Below are positions 21,647 through 32,121 of a DNA stretch of 64,000 nt, piece by piece. A model generated the notes under the pieces. It was not told where the DNA came from. It did no database searches and saw nothing but the letters and a program-made list of their open reading frames with translations. Positions within the stretch are counted from its first letter, which is position 1. Each line of letters starts with the position of its first letter. The DNA is from Bubalus kerabau (lineage: Eukaryota > Chordata > Mammalia > Artiodactyla > Bovidae), in contig NC_073633.1 in the NCBI RefSeq assembly GCF_029407905.1, positions 25,124,501 through 25,188,500 of the forward strand, given 5' to 3'. Both the position numbers and the translations under genes were made by a program.

Positions 21647-24600
21647 TTAACTGTCGTGGAATCGGGGCCCTGGCTGGATCAGGAGGCGCCCATATGGCTC
21701 TTCTTGTTTCACACGAAGGATCTGCTGTGCGGCAAGCACTGGTCAACAGAGGAGGAGGGGGCGGGTCAGAGGAGTCGCTACCACAGCCTCTGGCCTGTGT
21801 GTCCGCTCCCCACCCTCCGCGTGGGCGCACACACTCCTCACTCACCCAGGAGCAGGTAGAAGACGCGGGCGGCCATCCTGCGGGGGCTGAGAGGTGGCAC
21901 CAGGCTGCTGAAGTCGGGCTCCCTGTCGGCCTGCAGCTCCCGCGCCACTGCCCTGTGGTTAAGAACCAAGAACCGTCAGGTGAGGCCGCAGCCCGGCCAC
22001 CCATGGAGGGACGTCCTTCCTGGTACCTGTGCACAGCCTCCAGCGAGAGCAGCTCGGGCTCTGGGGGCAGCTCCGCGGGCAGCTCCACGGGCACCTCTGG
22101 GAGCTCAGGCACCACAGGCAGCGCAGGGGCCTCTGGCTGCTCCGCCTCCACCCAGGCCCTAGAAGAACACACGAGTTGGGCGGAGCAGGGGAGGAGGCAG
22201 CGGTGACAGCCCCATCCCACTGCTTGCCCCTCCTGGCCAGGGCTGCGGGCAGGCCGCTGCTCACAACCGCTCTTCTGGGGGCACGAGGCTGATGCGGGAC
22301 TTCTCCTCCTCAGCTACTTCCAGGGAGATCTCTGTCAGGGAAAGGGGAGTGTCTTGAGCAGGTCTGTGTGCATCTGAGCAGTCAGGATTTGGGGTCACCT
22401 GGCTCAGCTGGGTGCCAGAGCAGGCAGTGACTTGTTAACGGCACTTGGCAGGGAGGGGAATGAAGATAATCAGTCTGTGAGTCCTTATGTTAAATGCACT
22501 GACAAGAACTGTCAGCAATTGGGGCTCCACTTTCCCAGGACAGTGGTTAGAGTGGTGGTCTCCATTGCCCCTTCTCCAGGTACTTACCAGAAGATACCAT
22601 GAGGGGCCCACTGGGCTCCTGGGCCTCCCTCAGGAGCTGGGGATGAGAGAAAGAGAACTAAGGCCCCAGGCATCACACCTGGGGCAGGGGTAAGGCAGGC
22701 CCGTTGGCTCATGTGGGCAGAAGGCGGCCTGTGGGATTTTAGTCAGAGCAGACGGGGCTCCAGGAAGGACTGAGGGGACCGCTACCTCAATATCGCTTGG
22801 AGTCTCAGCCTTTCTCCTTTCCTCCTCAGCCGCTGCCTCCCTCTCAGCCTCTTCTAGCTCCTCAGGCAGCCTTCGCCTTAGTGCCCTTGGAGGTGGCTGG
22901 GCACAGTGGGTCCAGAAAGCCAGCAGTTCTGGGGGTAGCCAGCCAGCTGAGGAGAGGGACAGCAGGGAGGGGGTTGAGGTGTGAGGAATAGGGATGTGGA
23001 GGATCCCCTACACCAGCTCCCATCACTCCTCACAGTAAGTCGGGTTTCGGAACAGCTCCACAGGGGTCCTGATCATCCTCTCAGGAGGCTGGACCATTGG
23101 CTGTGTGCAGAGAAGGCCAGAAAACTGGTTAGGAAGGAGCCATGGCCCTTCACCTGTAATGCCTTGTTCCAAGGCCTCTGGCCTTCCAGCTCTTCCAGGC
23201 TCATGCACCTGCCTGCTCTGCTCATTGTTAAAAAGATTTTCAACTGATGCCCTTGGATGTGCTAGGCAGGGTCATGAAGTGGTGCATGGGCAGCTCCCCA
23301 ACCCATGCGTTTTGGGGACTGTTCTCAAGATTCCCCCAGGAGTTTAGATGGCCCAGCATGCACCTGCCTCCCTCCACCCCTCCAGAGCCTGGGGTGTACT
23401 CACACACTCCCTGCAGTGGGCTCTGGTTTGCAGTTGTTCCTGGAATTCTTTCCGGGAGATCTGAGTCTCTTCGTCCCAGAATAATAACTGGCGGCGGCGA
23501 CGGCGAGCTGGTGGGCCCCTGGGAGGTGGGGGGACTGGGGGCCTCCACTGAATGGGGAGGGGAGGTGGGGGCAAGGCTACCCATTACTCTTTTTCCTGAG
23601 GTCCTGGTGGACTGTAAATAGGCCCCACACTCCCAATCCCTAGAGGTGCCCTGGTGAAGGGCTTGGGTGGGGACTCGGAGGGGGTGCAGCCCCCACTGTA
23701 TGAGGTTCCCATCTGGGAAGTTTAGGCTGGATAAAATGGGGTGTGGACCAGTCTACCTTGTACAAACTTGCACAAAGGCCTGTGGAAGCCAGCAGGGGCC
23801 TTGAGGAAACAAAATGGGTGAGGAGCTCTGGCAGAGGCGGTGTGGAGGGGCACCACTCACCTCAGGGCTGACTGGGATGGGTGGCGGACGCAGCTCCGGC
23901 GGGGGCGTCACCTCTGCAACAACAGTCTAGGTCCACACCTTTTGCCCTCAAGGCCACCCAGGTGAGAAGCTAGAGGGTCCTCCCTTCAGCAAGTTGGATT
24001 ACAGGGTGTTGTCTGCAGCAGCTGTGCCAGGACCCCCAGGAAGGACCCTGGTTTAGTGGGTACTCACCGGGAAGTGGGACCTCCGGCTCCCAGCCTACCG
24101 GCTTCAGCTCCTCCGGGGCCAGGACCTCGCTGGGAAGTGGCTCTGCTACCTCCTCCACCCTGAGGGGAAATGGGCAAGAGGATGAAAACACCCTCCCAGC
24201 GCTGACCCCCACCTGGCCCGGGGCTCCTGCCCTTACCCTACAAGAGCTAAAGGCGAGGGCGGGGGTACTGTGATCTCCCGCTCTGGGGCCCAGGGCTCCT
24301 CTTTTAATTCTGTGAAGAGAGGATCAAGCTTAGAACACAGAAGAGATGTGAACATTTCCCGGCCCAGATGGCCAGTGCCTGGGGTCTGACTGTCCACTGC
24401 CAGGTGGGTCCTACCTAGCCGACGTTCCTCTAACAAGATGGCTTCCTCCTCCTCAGCAATCAGCAGGTCCAATTCTCGGCGGCTGATTTCTGGGAGGTCC
24501 AGTTCACCCTGTCAGGAGAGGTGACAATTTCATTTCTGTCTGAGAGACATGCCACAGGGCCAGGCCAGGCCAGGCTGAGGAAGCCTATGGGTACTCAGGC

Positions 24601-26771
24601 ATCGGGGGAAGGGGTAGAGAAACGGAGGCAAGAAGGCAGGACTCTGGAGGCAGAAGGAGCTGGTACAGGGGGCCTGGGCCATCAGACGCAGGACTCAGGC
24701 CTTGGGCTCTGTGTGCAGGGGGACAGCTCACCTCGATCCGCAGCATACGTATGGGCTCCGCCTCCCGGATCGTGATGGCTTCAGGGCTGACCCGAATCCT
24801 TTCTGGAGGGGGAGGGAAGTCACACAGCCTCTGTTTTTTTTCAAGTCCCCACACCCATGTATGTAAGGCAAAAACAGACTCGAGAGTCAAGCCAACCTGG
24901 GTTCTAGTCAGGCCCTGGCCAGTCACTGGCAGTCTGACCCAAGGCACATTGCTTAACCACTATGGACTTCACTTTCCTCATCTGTAAAATGGGCATAATA
25001 ATTCCAATCTTGTAAGAATCTTGTAGTGCCCTTCCCAAGGCCTTGCTCCTGAAAGAAGCTCAAAAACAGTTTTATTTCTTCGGCCCTTGGGCGTTCCTCT
25101 GCCTCTCACCAGAAAGAAGGGTCTCTGCTCACCTGGCTTCCGAGGCTCTACGGGGACTTCAGGAGGGATCTCTTCAGGAACTTTCTCTGGGGTCACGGCC
25201 TCTAGAAGGTGTCGAACCTTTGGAAAGGAATGGGAACAAAAGACCGGATTCAGCTTCAGTGCCCCGCTCCCCCACTTTCACAACCTTATGCAGACAATGG
25301 ACAGTGACACCCCTTTATGCCTAATCCTGTGGCACTGACAGCAGGCTGAACCCGCTCACCTTCAGCTCCCCTTCCTCACATTCCTGCCTGCGCCCAATCA
25401 TATAGCCTGGGTCACTTTGTGAAAGAAGTACTGCTTCCTGGGGTCAAGTGTTGTCAGGGACAGGAAACAAAAGATCCTTGATCTTGAGGATATTGTCTAG
25501 TGGGGAGATAAGTTTGTGTATGACCCCAGCAAAAGCCAGCACAAAGGATGCTGTGCTGCTGAGACTAGCACAATGCTGTACATCAACTACACTTCAATAA
25601 AAGCTTGTCTAAGCTGTAGGGGTGTTAGGAGTGGATGGACAAGGACATGGAAAACCCAGTGCCGAGGGACACTGAGGGCCTGGACTGGGGCCTCGGTTCT
25701 AGAATGGTGTGAAGATAAAAACTGCCTCTAGGTTGGTCCTGAATAAGTGCAGCAGGCTTGTCTGGATAGGCCCACCATGACAGCTGCCCTGCACTGAGTC
25801 CTGTGGGGCAGAGCTGGAGCAGGCCCCCACCTGCCCCCCAACCCTGGTGCTAGACTGGCACAGAAAGAGCACGCCCCTCTGCACTGTCAGCTCATCAGTC
25901 TGAGCTGTCCGAGGGGGAGGAGACCTACCTGAGGGATATCAGAGGGATCAGGCAGCATGGGCTCCACAGACATCATCCCAAAAAAGGGGTCTGGAGCATC
26001 TTCCAGAGTCTCCATCCTGGCCAGGTGGTCAGGCAGCAGCAGGCTGGGTCTGAGGGAGACCGTGGGCTGTCAAGGACTGAGGCCAAGTTCCCTTCCAAAG
26101 ACCGGGTGGTCCCAGCCCCAGGGATGCACTCACAGTTCAGTCTCCACCATATCAATGCGGATCTGCAGCTGTGCCCGGTGCAGGCGCTCCAGGATGTGCT
26201 GGATGTCTTCTGTGGTGAGGGAGGGCAAGCTACAGTGCCCGCCCAGGGGAAGACCACTCGGCACTGCTCTACATCCAAGCCTTCCAGCCTTACCTACAAG
26301 GTACTGGCATTGTTGAGAGTAGACCCGGATGACGCCAATCTGGAGCTGCGCTGAGAGGTAGAGCGAGAAGCGGGGCCGCGGTGCACCTGGCAGCGGGGGC
26401 TCAACTCGCACCAGCACGTAATTGAGGATTTCCTCGCTGGGGGAACAATGCCCCCCATCACCACTGCACCAAAGACCTACAGCCTTGCCCAGCTCAGTCC
26501 ATCTGCTAACCCACCCCAGCCCTGGGCCACTCTTTATGGACCTTACCAGGTCTTCACCACATTAACGTTCAGGTATTCGCGCTTCACCAACCGGCAGCCC
26601 CGCGTCGCTGCCAGCCTGGAAGAAGAATGAGGGGTGTAGAGGGAGGGGGAGCCCTCAGGTTGGGACCCCTGGGTGTCCCTCCCGGAGCACCTACCCTGGC
26701 CAGGCCCGCCCTTACCAGATGGTGGCGAAGCAGCCGGTGTGGCGCTGAAGCACATTGGGATAATAGAACAT
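21647..26771 (-). CDS. REC8: Meiotic recombination protein REC8 (meiosis-specific cohesin kleisin)
   Basis: Nineteen coding exons, 5' to 3' on the minus strand: 26716-26771, 26547-26615, 26294-26436, 26134-26209, 25929-26049, 25133-25217, 24732-24802, 24415-24508, 24237-24309, 24068-24159, 23861-23913, 23404-23547, 23034-23100, 22786-22946, 22588-22636, 22265-22331, 22027-22158, 21846-21952, 21647-21738. They join to 583 residues; human is about 547. The N-terminus (MFYYPNVLQRHTGCFATIWL) is the kleisin domain that binds SMC3. The C-terminus (MAARVFYLLLVLAAQQIL) is the winged-helix part that binds SMC1. Between them is a long acidic, proline-rich linker with a basic patch (RRRRRQLLFWD); ExxR sequences of the kind separase cuts are present there, but I cannot assign the site. 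The gene ends FHDS, two residues past the human end, because the human stop position is a sense codon here. Confidence 0.95.
24855..25045 (+). repeat. MIR SINE fossil in REC8 intron 6
   Basis: Sequence including CCTGGGTTCTAGTC, CTCATCTGTAAAATGGGCAT and the spacing between them is typical of MIR. Confidence 0.75.
25525..25612 (+). repeat. L1 3' tail fragment in REC8 intron 5
   Basis: The string CTGTACATCAACTACACTTC and the following AATAAA match the bovine L1 3' end, as also at about 41885-41950. Short and decayed. Confidence 0.6.
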
Positions 26772-27029
26772 GGTCCCTCCAGGGTTTCACCCTCGTCTAC
26801 ACCACTTCCGTTCAGAGGTCAATCCAAATTCTTCAGGGTACAGAATTTCCCAAACCGTTGGAGAGAAGGATGTGGACAGGTAGCGTGGCAGGTGGACCCA
26901 GAATGCCAAATAAAGGAACCGATGAACTATGTATGGGTGGATAAATGATTAAGGGGATAAGTAAATGGAGACACAGACTGGATATACGTCAGCCCTGAGC
27001 CAGTCTGCACACCACGTGGGTGCTTCGAA

Positions 27030-27560
27030 CTTAACGGGAGCCTTGCAGGTTGGGTTCCAGGTTGGAGATGCAAAGATTCGCGAAGGAAGAGGGTCCGAGC
27101 TACAGCCCAGGCCCGGTCCGAAAGAGAACGGGTGTCCTCTGCAGATAGGCCCGGCAGCTGACTGTTGCGCAGCTTCGGCCACTGCCGGCCTGCTCCTGCA
27201 GCCTAGATCCCGCCGCGGGGAGCCCGTGCTCTGGTGCTTTGCACTTTGCTCCTCATTAGATGGCGCGGTCTCCAGAGCAGCCAATGGGGAACAGGGTCAA
27301 CTTGGGGGCGCTCTGTTCGGGGCGCTAAGTAGCCTAGTCCGAGGCAACAGGGGGCTCCCGAGGCAGGCAGCGAACCAATGGGACGAACCCTGCAGGCGGT
27401 GGGGGGAGGGGGGAGGGATTGTGAGGTGTCCGGACCAATGGGCTCTCATCCTCGCCGGGGTAACAGGGGTGCCTCCGAGGTGCTTCCCCATGGACCAATG
27501 AGTGGGGAGGAGACTCCAAGCACCGAGCCTGGTAACAAGGGTGCTTCAACTAGCCGAGGA
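27030..27560 (-). promoter_or_regulatory. REC8 upstream CpG region with four CCAAT boxes
   Basis: GC-rich sequence lies 260-790 bp upstream of the REC8 start codon. CCAAT boxes on the plus strand occur at 27281, 27374, 27434 and 27494; the last three are exactly 60 bp apart and sit in similar context (GGACCAATG, GAACCAATG). A G-run block (27401-27417) lies between two of them. These are potential NF-Y sites. The transcription start of REC8 is not fixed by the sequence. Confidence 0.6.
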
Positions 27561-27599
27561 GGTTGCGTCATGACAAGGGCAATCGCCAGGCCCTGTTTA

Positions 27600-28060
27600 G
27601 GGCACCTGACTTGCAGTTAGACCTAAGCCTTTTTCCGAATCCCACGGAGCAGCAAGTGGTTGGTCTACTTTTGTGCCCAGCCCAAGGCCTATGGTGAACG
27701 GGTGTGAGGTGGCCTTGGAGCCACCACAGGTCGATGGGGAAGAAAGATCTCAGAAGCAGTGAGGGACTTGCCAAGTCACTTCCTAACTTGAACAGCTTAG
27801 GTTGTAGGCATTCCTCTCCTGGCTGTTTCCCAGGTGTGAATGTTCTCCTGGCTGAGACCTTAGTTTTGTTGGATGTAGGGCGTATTTATCAGCATAGCAA
27901 AAGCTGTTTGTCTCAAACAACTGTTTGTGTGCTATAAATTGTGTGGCTGTAGTTGCAAATATTTCTTTCCTCATGCCTCCTGCCTGCACAGTCATTTCTT
28001 TGGTCTAGAGTGCACTTTTCAGCCTTGACTCCAGGGCGTGCTTCTGTCTCTAAGACTCAG
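27600..28060. other. Intergenic, no feature recognised
   Basis: Between the REC8 upstream CpG region and the L1 there is no convincing exon, repeat or RNA gene. Confidence 0.5.
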
Positions 28061-28061
28061 C

Positions 28062-29598
28062 TTTTCACACCATACACAAAAATAAACTCAAAGTGGCTTA
28101 AAGACTTAAATAAGACATGACACCATAAAACTCCTAGAAGAGAAGAGAGGCAAAACATTGTCAGATATAATTTGGAGCAATATTTTCTTAGATCAGTCTT
28201 CCAAGGCAAAAGAAATTAAACCCCAAAATAAATGGAACCTAATGGAACTTAGAAGCTTCTGAATAGCAAAGGAAACCATAAACAAAAGGGGAAAAGCCTA
28301 AGAATGGGGAAAAATATTTGCAAATGATGTGACCAACCCAGGCATAATTTCCAAAGTATACAACAGCTCATACAATTCAGTATCAGAAAAACAAACAATC
28401 CAATCAAAAAAATGGGCAAAAGGGGACTTCCCCGGTGGTCCAGTGGTCAGGGTACACGCGTTCCATGCTTGCTCTGGAAAGATCCCACATGCTGTGGAGC
28501 ATCTAAGCCCATGCGCCACAACTACTGAGCCCACGCGCCACTACTGAGCCGACGAGCCCTAGAACGCATGCCCCGCAACAAGAGAAGTCACTGCAGCGAG
28601 AAGCCCATGCACTGTAAAAAGGAGCTCCTGGCTCACTGCAACTAGAGAAAGCCTACTCGCAGCAATAAGGCCCAGCACAGCCGAAAATAAATACAAATTT
28701 AAAAATATTTTTTAAATGGGCAGATCTAAATAGACATTTCTCTAAAGAAGATATATGATGGCTAACAGGCACATGAAAATATGCTCAACATTATTAGAGT
28801 AACGCAAATCAAAACCACCGTGAAGTATCACCTTACATCGATCAGAATGGCCATAACTGAAAAGTCTACAAATAATAAGTGCTGGAGAAGGTGTAGAGTG
28901 TAGGGAACCCTCCTACACTATTGGTGGGAATGTAAATTGGTGCAGCCATAGTGGAAAACAGTATGGTGATTAAAACTAAAAATAGTTACCATATGATCTA
29001 GCAATCCCACTCCTGAGCATATTTCCAAAAAAGTAAAAAAGTTTAATTTGAAAAGACACGTACCTCAATGTTCATAGCATTATTTTCAATAGGCAAGACA
29101 TGGAAGCAATTTAAGTGTCAATCAACAGATGAAGATGTGGGGTATATATTTATATATATACACATATACAATGGAATATTACTTAGCCATAAAAAAGAAT
29201 GAAAAATGCCTTTTGCAGCAACATGGATGGACCTAGAAATTATCTAAGTGAAGTAAAAAAAAAATACAATGATATGCTATCACTTATATGTGGAACCTAA
29301 AAAAGAATACAAATGAGCTTATTTACAAAACAGGAATAGACTCACAGACATAGAAAACAAACTTATGGTTACCAAAGGGGGAAAGGGAGGAAGGGATGAG
29401 TTAGGATTGTGGGATTAACAGATACACACCACTATATATAAAAGAAACAAGGACCTATTGTATAACAGAACTATATTCAGTATCTTGCAATAATCTATAG
29501 TGGAAAAAGAATCTGAAAAAAATGTACATAACTTTGTTTAGTACTTTTGAAACTAAAACAATAGTTAATCAACTATAGTTCAATTAAAAAAAAAAAAA
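28062..29598 (+). mobile_element. L1 LINE 3' portion, interrupted by a SINE
   Basis: The end of ORF2 (decayed) and the 3' UTR of an L1 run in plus orientation to an A tail at 29585-29598. Frames are broken by many stops. A 7-bp repeat, CTCAGCT, just before the start (28056) and just after the tail may be the target-site duplication. The element is split by the tRNA-Glu SINE at 28419-28713. Confidence 0.85.
28410..28722 (+). mobile_element. CHR-2-type tRNA-Glu SINE nested in L1
   Basis: The head GGACTTCCCCGGTGGTCCAG, the repeated 'CCACAACTACTGAGCC' block and the AAATAAATA tail identify the tRNA-Glu SINE. The 9-bp AAATGGGCA occurs at 28410-28418 and 28714-28722 and is a plausible target-site duplication. 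The SINE is therefore younger than the L1. Confidence 0.85.
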
Positions 29599-29599
29599 C

Positions 29600-31870
29600 C
29601 TCAGCTCATTAGAGTCAAACTAACCCTATTTTATTTTGCTCCTTCAATCCAGGAACTCTTAAGATTGGGGTCTTGTTTTTTCCTTTAGTGCCTGAAACTT
29701 AGCAAATATTTGTCAAATGAATGTACAATTGCCTTAAATTTACAACCACTGAATATTAAGGCTGAATGGGATTCCAAAATCTAGTCCAAGACTTGCCTTT
29801 ATGGTGAGAAAACAGAGGCCCATACAGACTGTTTCTGCCAGACCACACAGCTCTGTAGTGGCAGCCTGGTTGGGAACTCAACTCTTTTGAATTCCAGTGT
29901 TCTCAATCCTTCCATGGTGCCTGGCTAAACTGGTTTCTACATGATACTTACAAATTGTTTTGATCATATATTGCCAATGTTCCTAAGGGTTCACACTGGG
30001 GCACACATATGATAAAGTTGGGGGCATCTGCCTTTAAGGCACTTATAACCTAGTTTAAGAGATAAGGGATACAGTAATTTGTTCATTCATTTAACAAGTA
30101 TTTATTAAATGCCTACCATGTATCAGGCAGTCCTCCAGGCACTGGGGGTGTAGCAATGAACAAAATAAGTCCCTGTTCTCAAGGAATAGGAAAGGAGTGA
30201 TGATAATCAAATAGACAAACAGAAATGTATGAGCTCATAATCTGTGCTGTGAAGAAAAATGAGGCAGCATAACAGAATAGAGTAGTGAGGGGTGCTATTT
30301 GGGTCAGGTGCTCAGGGAAGCTCTCTGAAGAGAAGGGGGCAAGTCAAAGTGCTTACCTGAAAGAAGAGTGTTTTTGACAAAAAAAAAAAAACAACAAAAA
30401 AACGTAATAAGAAGCGATGAGGTCCTGAGGCAGAAATGTGTTTGGCGGGTTCAAGGAGCCTAGAGCAAAGTGACTAAGGAGAAGTATGGCAAGAGGTGAG
30501 GTTAGAAAGGTGGATAGGAGTCACATCCCCTTGGAGGCCAAAGAGAGGATTTGGGCTCCTCCCTGAGTGAACAGAAAACTATTGGAGAGCTTTGAGCAGA
30601 GGAGAGACATGATGAGATTTATGTCTTAAAAGTATCTCTTCTGTGTTGAGAATGGACTGATGGTGAACAAGAGTAGAAGCAGAAAAGATGTGGAAGGAAG
30701 CAGAAAGAAGAAGTGTGGGAGATAACTGGTTGAACAATCAGTAGCGAGGGAAGCAGAGGCCAGATTCTGGAGAGAATTCTGAAAGGGATGCTAGAACCAG
30801 CTGATGGGTTGGAGGTGGGGTATGACGGAACAGGAAGTAAAGGGCCTGTGCCCTTGTGCGCACTCAGCACCCGGCTTCCTCACTGCCTATGCAGGGCCTG
30901 TCTCGGGAGGGACAAGGAAGGTCCAAGGAGGCAGGAAGGCGCCAAAGCAGCGCTGACGTTTGTCAGGTGAGACAGTAAGGACTTCCTCAAGAAGCCAGAC
31001 GTCTATCTAGACTTAACGATGTAGCTGAACCACTCAAAGCTTATGTAAGTGGCATCACAGGAAGGAGCTGGTTTGGGAGGTTCCTTCTCTGTCCATCTGG
31101 TGTCCTGTATGGGGAGGGGGAGCCGGAGGCTATGGCAGTTTGTAAGTGCTGAACTAGTTTGGTGAAGGTGAACGTCCAGAGAGGTAGGAGGCCCGCTGGC
31201 AAGTCGTCCTTGGGAAGAACTTCCAATTTGGGAGCAAGATAAACACGAGGTAAAGGAGAGAAGTGTTGGTGGATTTGGGCCCCTGGGATCCCCACAGAGT
31301 GCTGCTGACGGGGCAGTCTAGGCTAGGCTGTCTGTCGTGGGGCTCTGGCAGAGCAAGGAGACCAGCATGGGAACACCCTTCCGTGAGGGTGACAGCGCCC
31401 CAGACCCTGGGAGAGAGGCCCCAGGACCTCATCCGCCTCGGGCACGGGAGGCTCAGCCCCTCATTCCTCTGATGTCCTCCCACGCCAGGCCCCAGGGCCT
31501 CGAGCTCATGGTTTCAGGTCTGTTCATTGAGGCTTCCAGGTAGGAGTTCAACCCTGGGCTGAATCAGAGGCCTCTAGCCACGGGCTGTGGACACTGGACT
31601 TTCCCATGAGAGAAGGTGGCTCGGAGCCCTTCTTGGTGGCTGACCCCAAGCCTCCCTCCAGTCCTGGTTTCCCAGAGGACACAGAGAGCTGGGCCAGAAC
31701 CTACAGAGCCTGGACAACTCCCTCGCCAGAACCTGTGGGTGGAGGAGGGGAGAGGGGCCCAGAGACACCAGCAGGAAGAGACCCTGGGAACCCTGCTCTC
31801 GGGTGACATCTCCATCATCTCCCTGTGATCCCGCTGCCTTCTTCTAATGAATCCGATGCGGAGTCCTTTT
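29600..31870. other. Intergenic gap REC8-IRF9, right half
   Basis: No gene is recognised. At about 30075-30190 an ancient mammalian repeat is seen (CAAGTATTTATTAAATGCCT with CAATGAACAAAATAAGTCCC). An A-rich tract lies at 30378-30402. The remainder looks unique; several short frames lack coding support. Confidence 0.55.
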
Positions 31871-31880
31871 TCAGTAACAT

Positions 31881-31886
31881 TTTATT
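31881..31886 (-). terminator. IRF9 poly(A) signal
   Basis: TTTATT on plus, AATAAA on minus, about 236 bp after the IRF9 stop used here. Confidence 0.7.
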
Positions 31887-32121
31887 TTAAATCCTTAGTG
31901 AAGATCTAAGACAAAAATATAAAGTGCTAGGTTTTAGGGTTGGGGGCAGAGGGAAAGGCCCACTGCGTTCACACCGTTTGGACTTGCCCTGTTCAGTTCC
32001 TCGGAGATGAAAGACGGTTTATCTCAAAATTGGAAAAAAAAAGTCATTCTTGAGTTTCCCACCAATAAGTGTCCATGAGGAGTTGAGGGACAAAGTCATC
32101 ACAGACCACCAATGAGAACGC

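Noticed and set aside
21405..22220. 271-codon open frame on the minus strand
   Set aside because: Only the part at 22027-22158 is real (REC8 exon); the rest is read-through into introns and 3' sequence.
28419..28713. tRNA-like sequence as a tRNA gene
   Set aside because: The tRNA-Glu similarity belongs to a SINE head with a repeat body and A-rich tail. No intact cloverleaf was recognised. The same applies to the Bov-tA and other tRNA-Glu copies.
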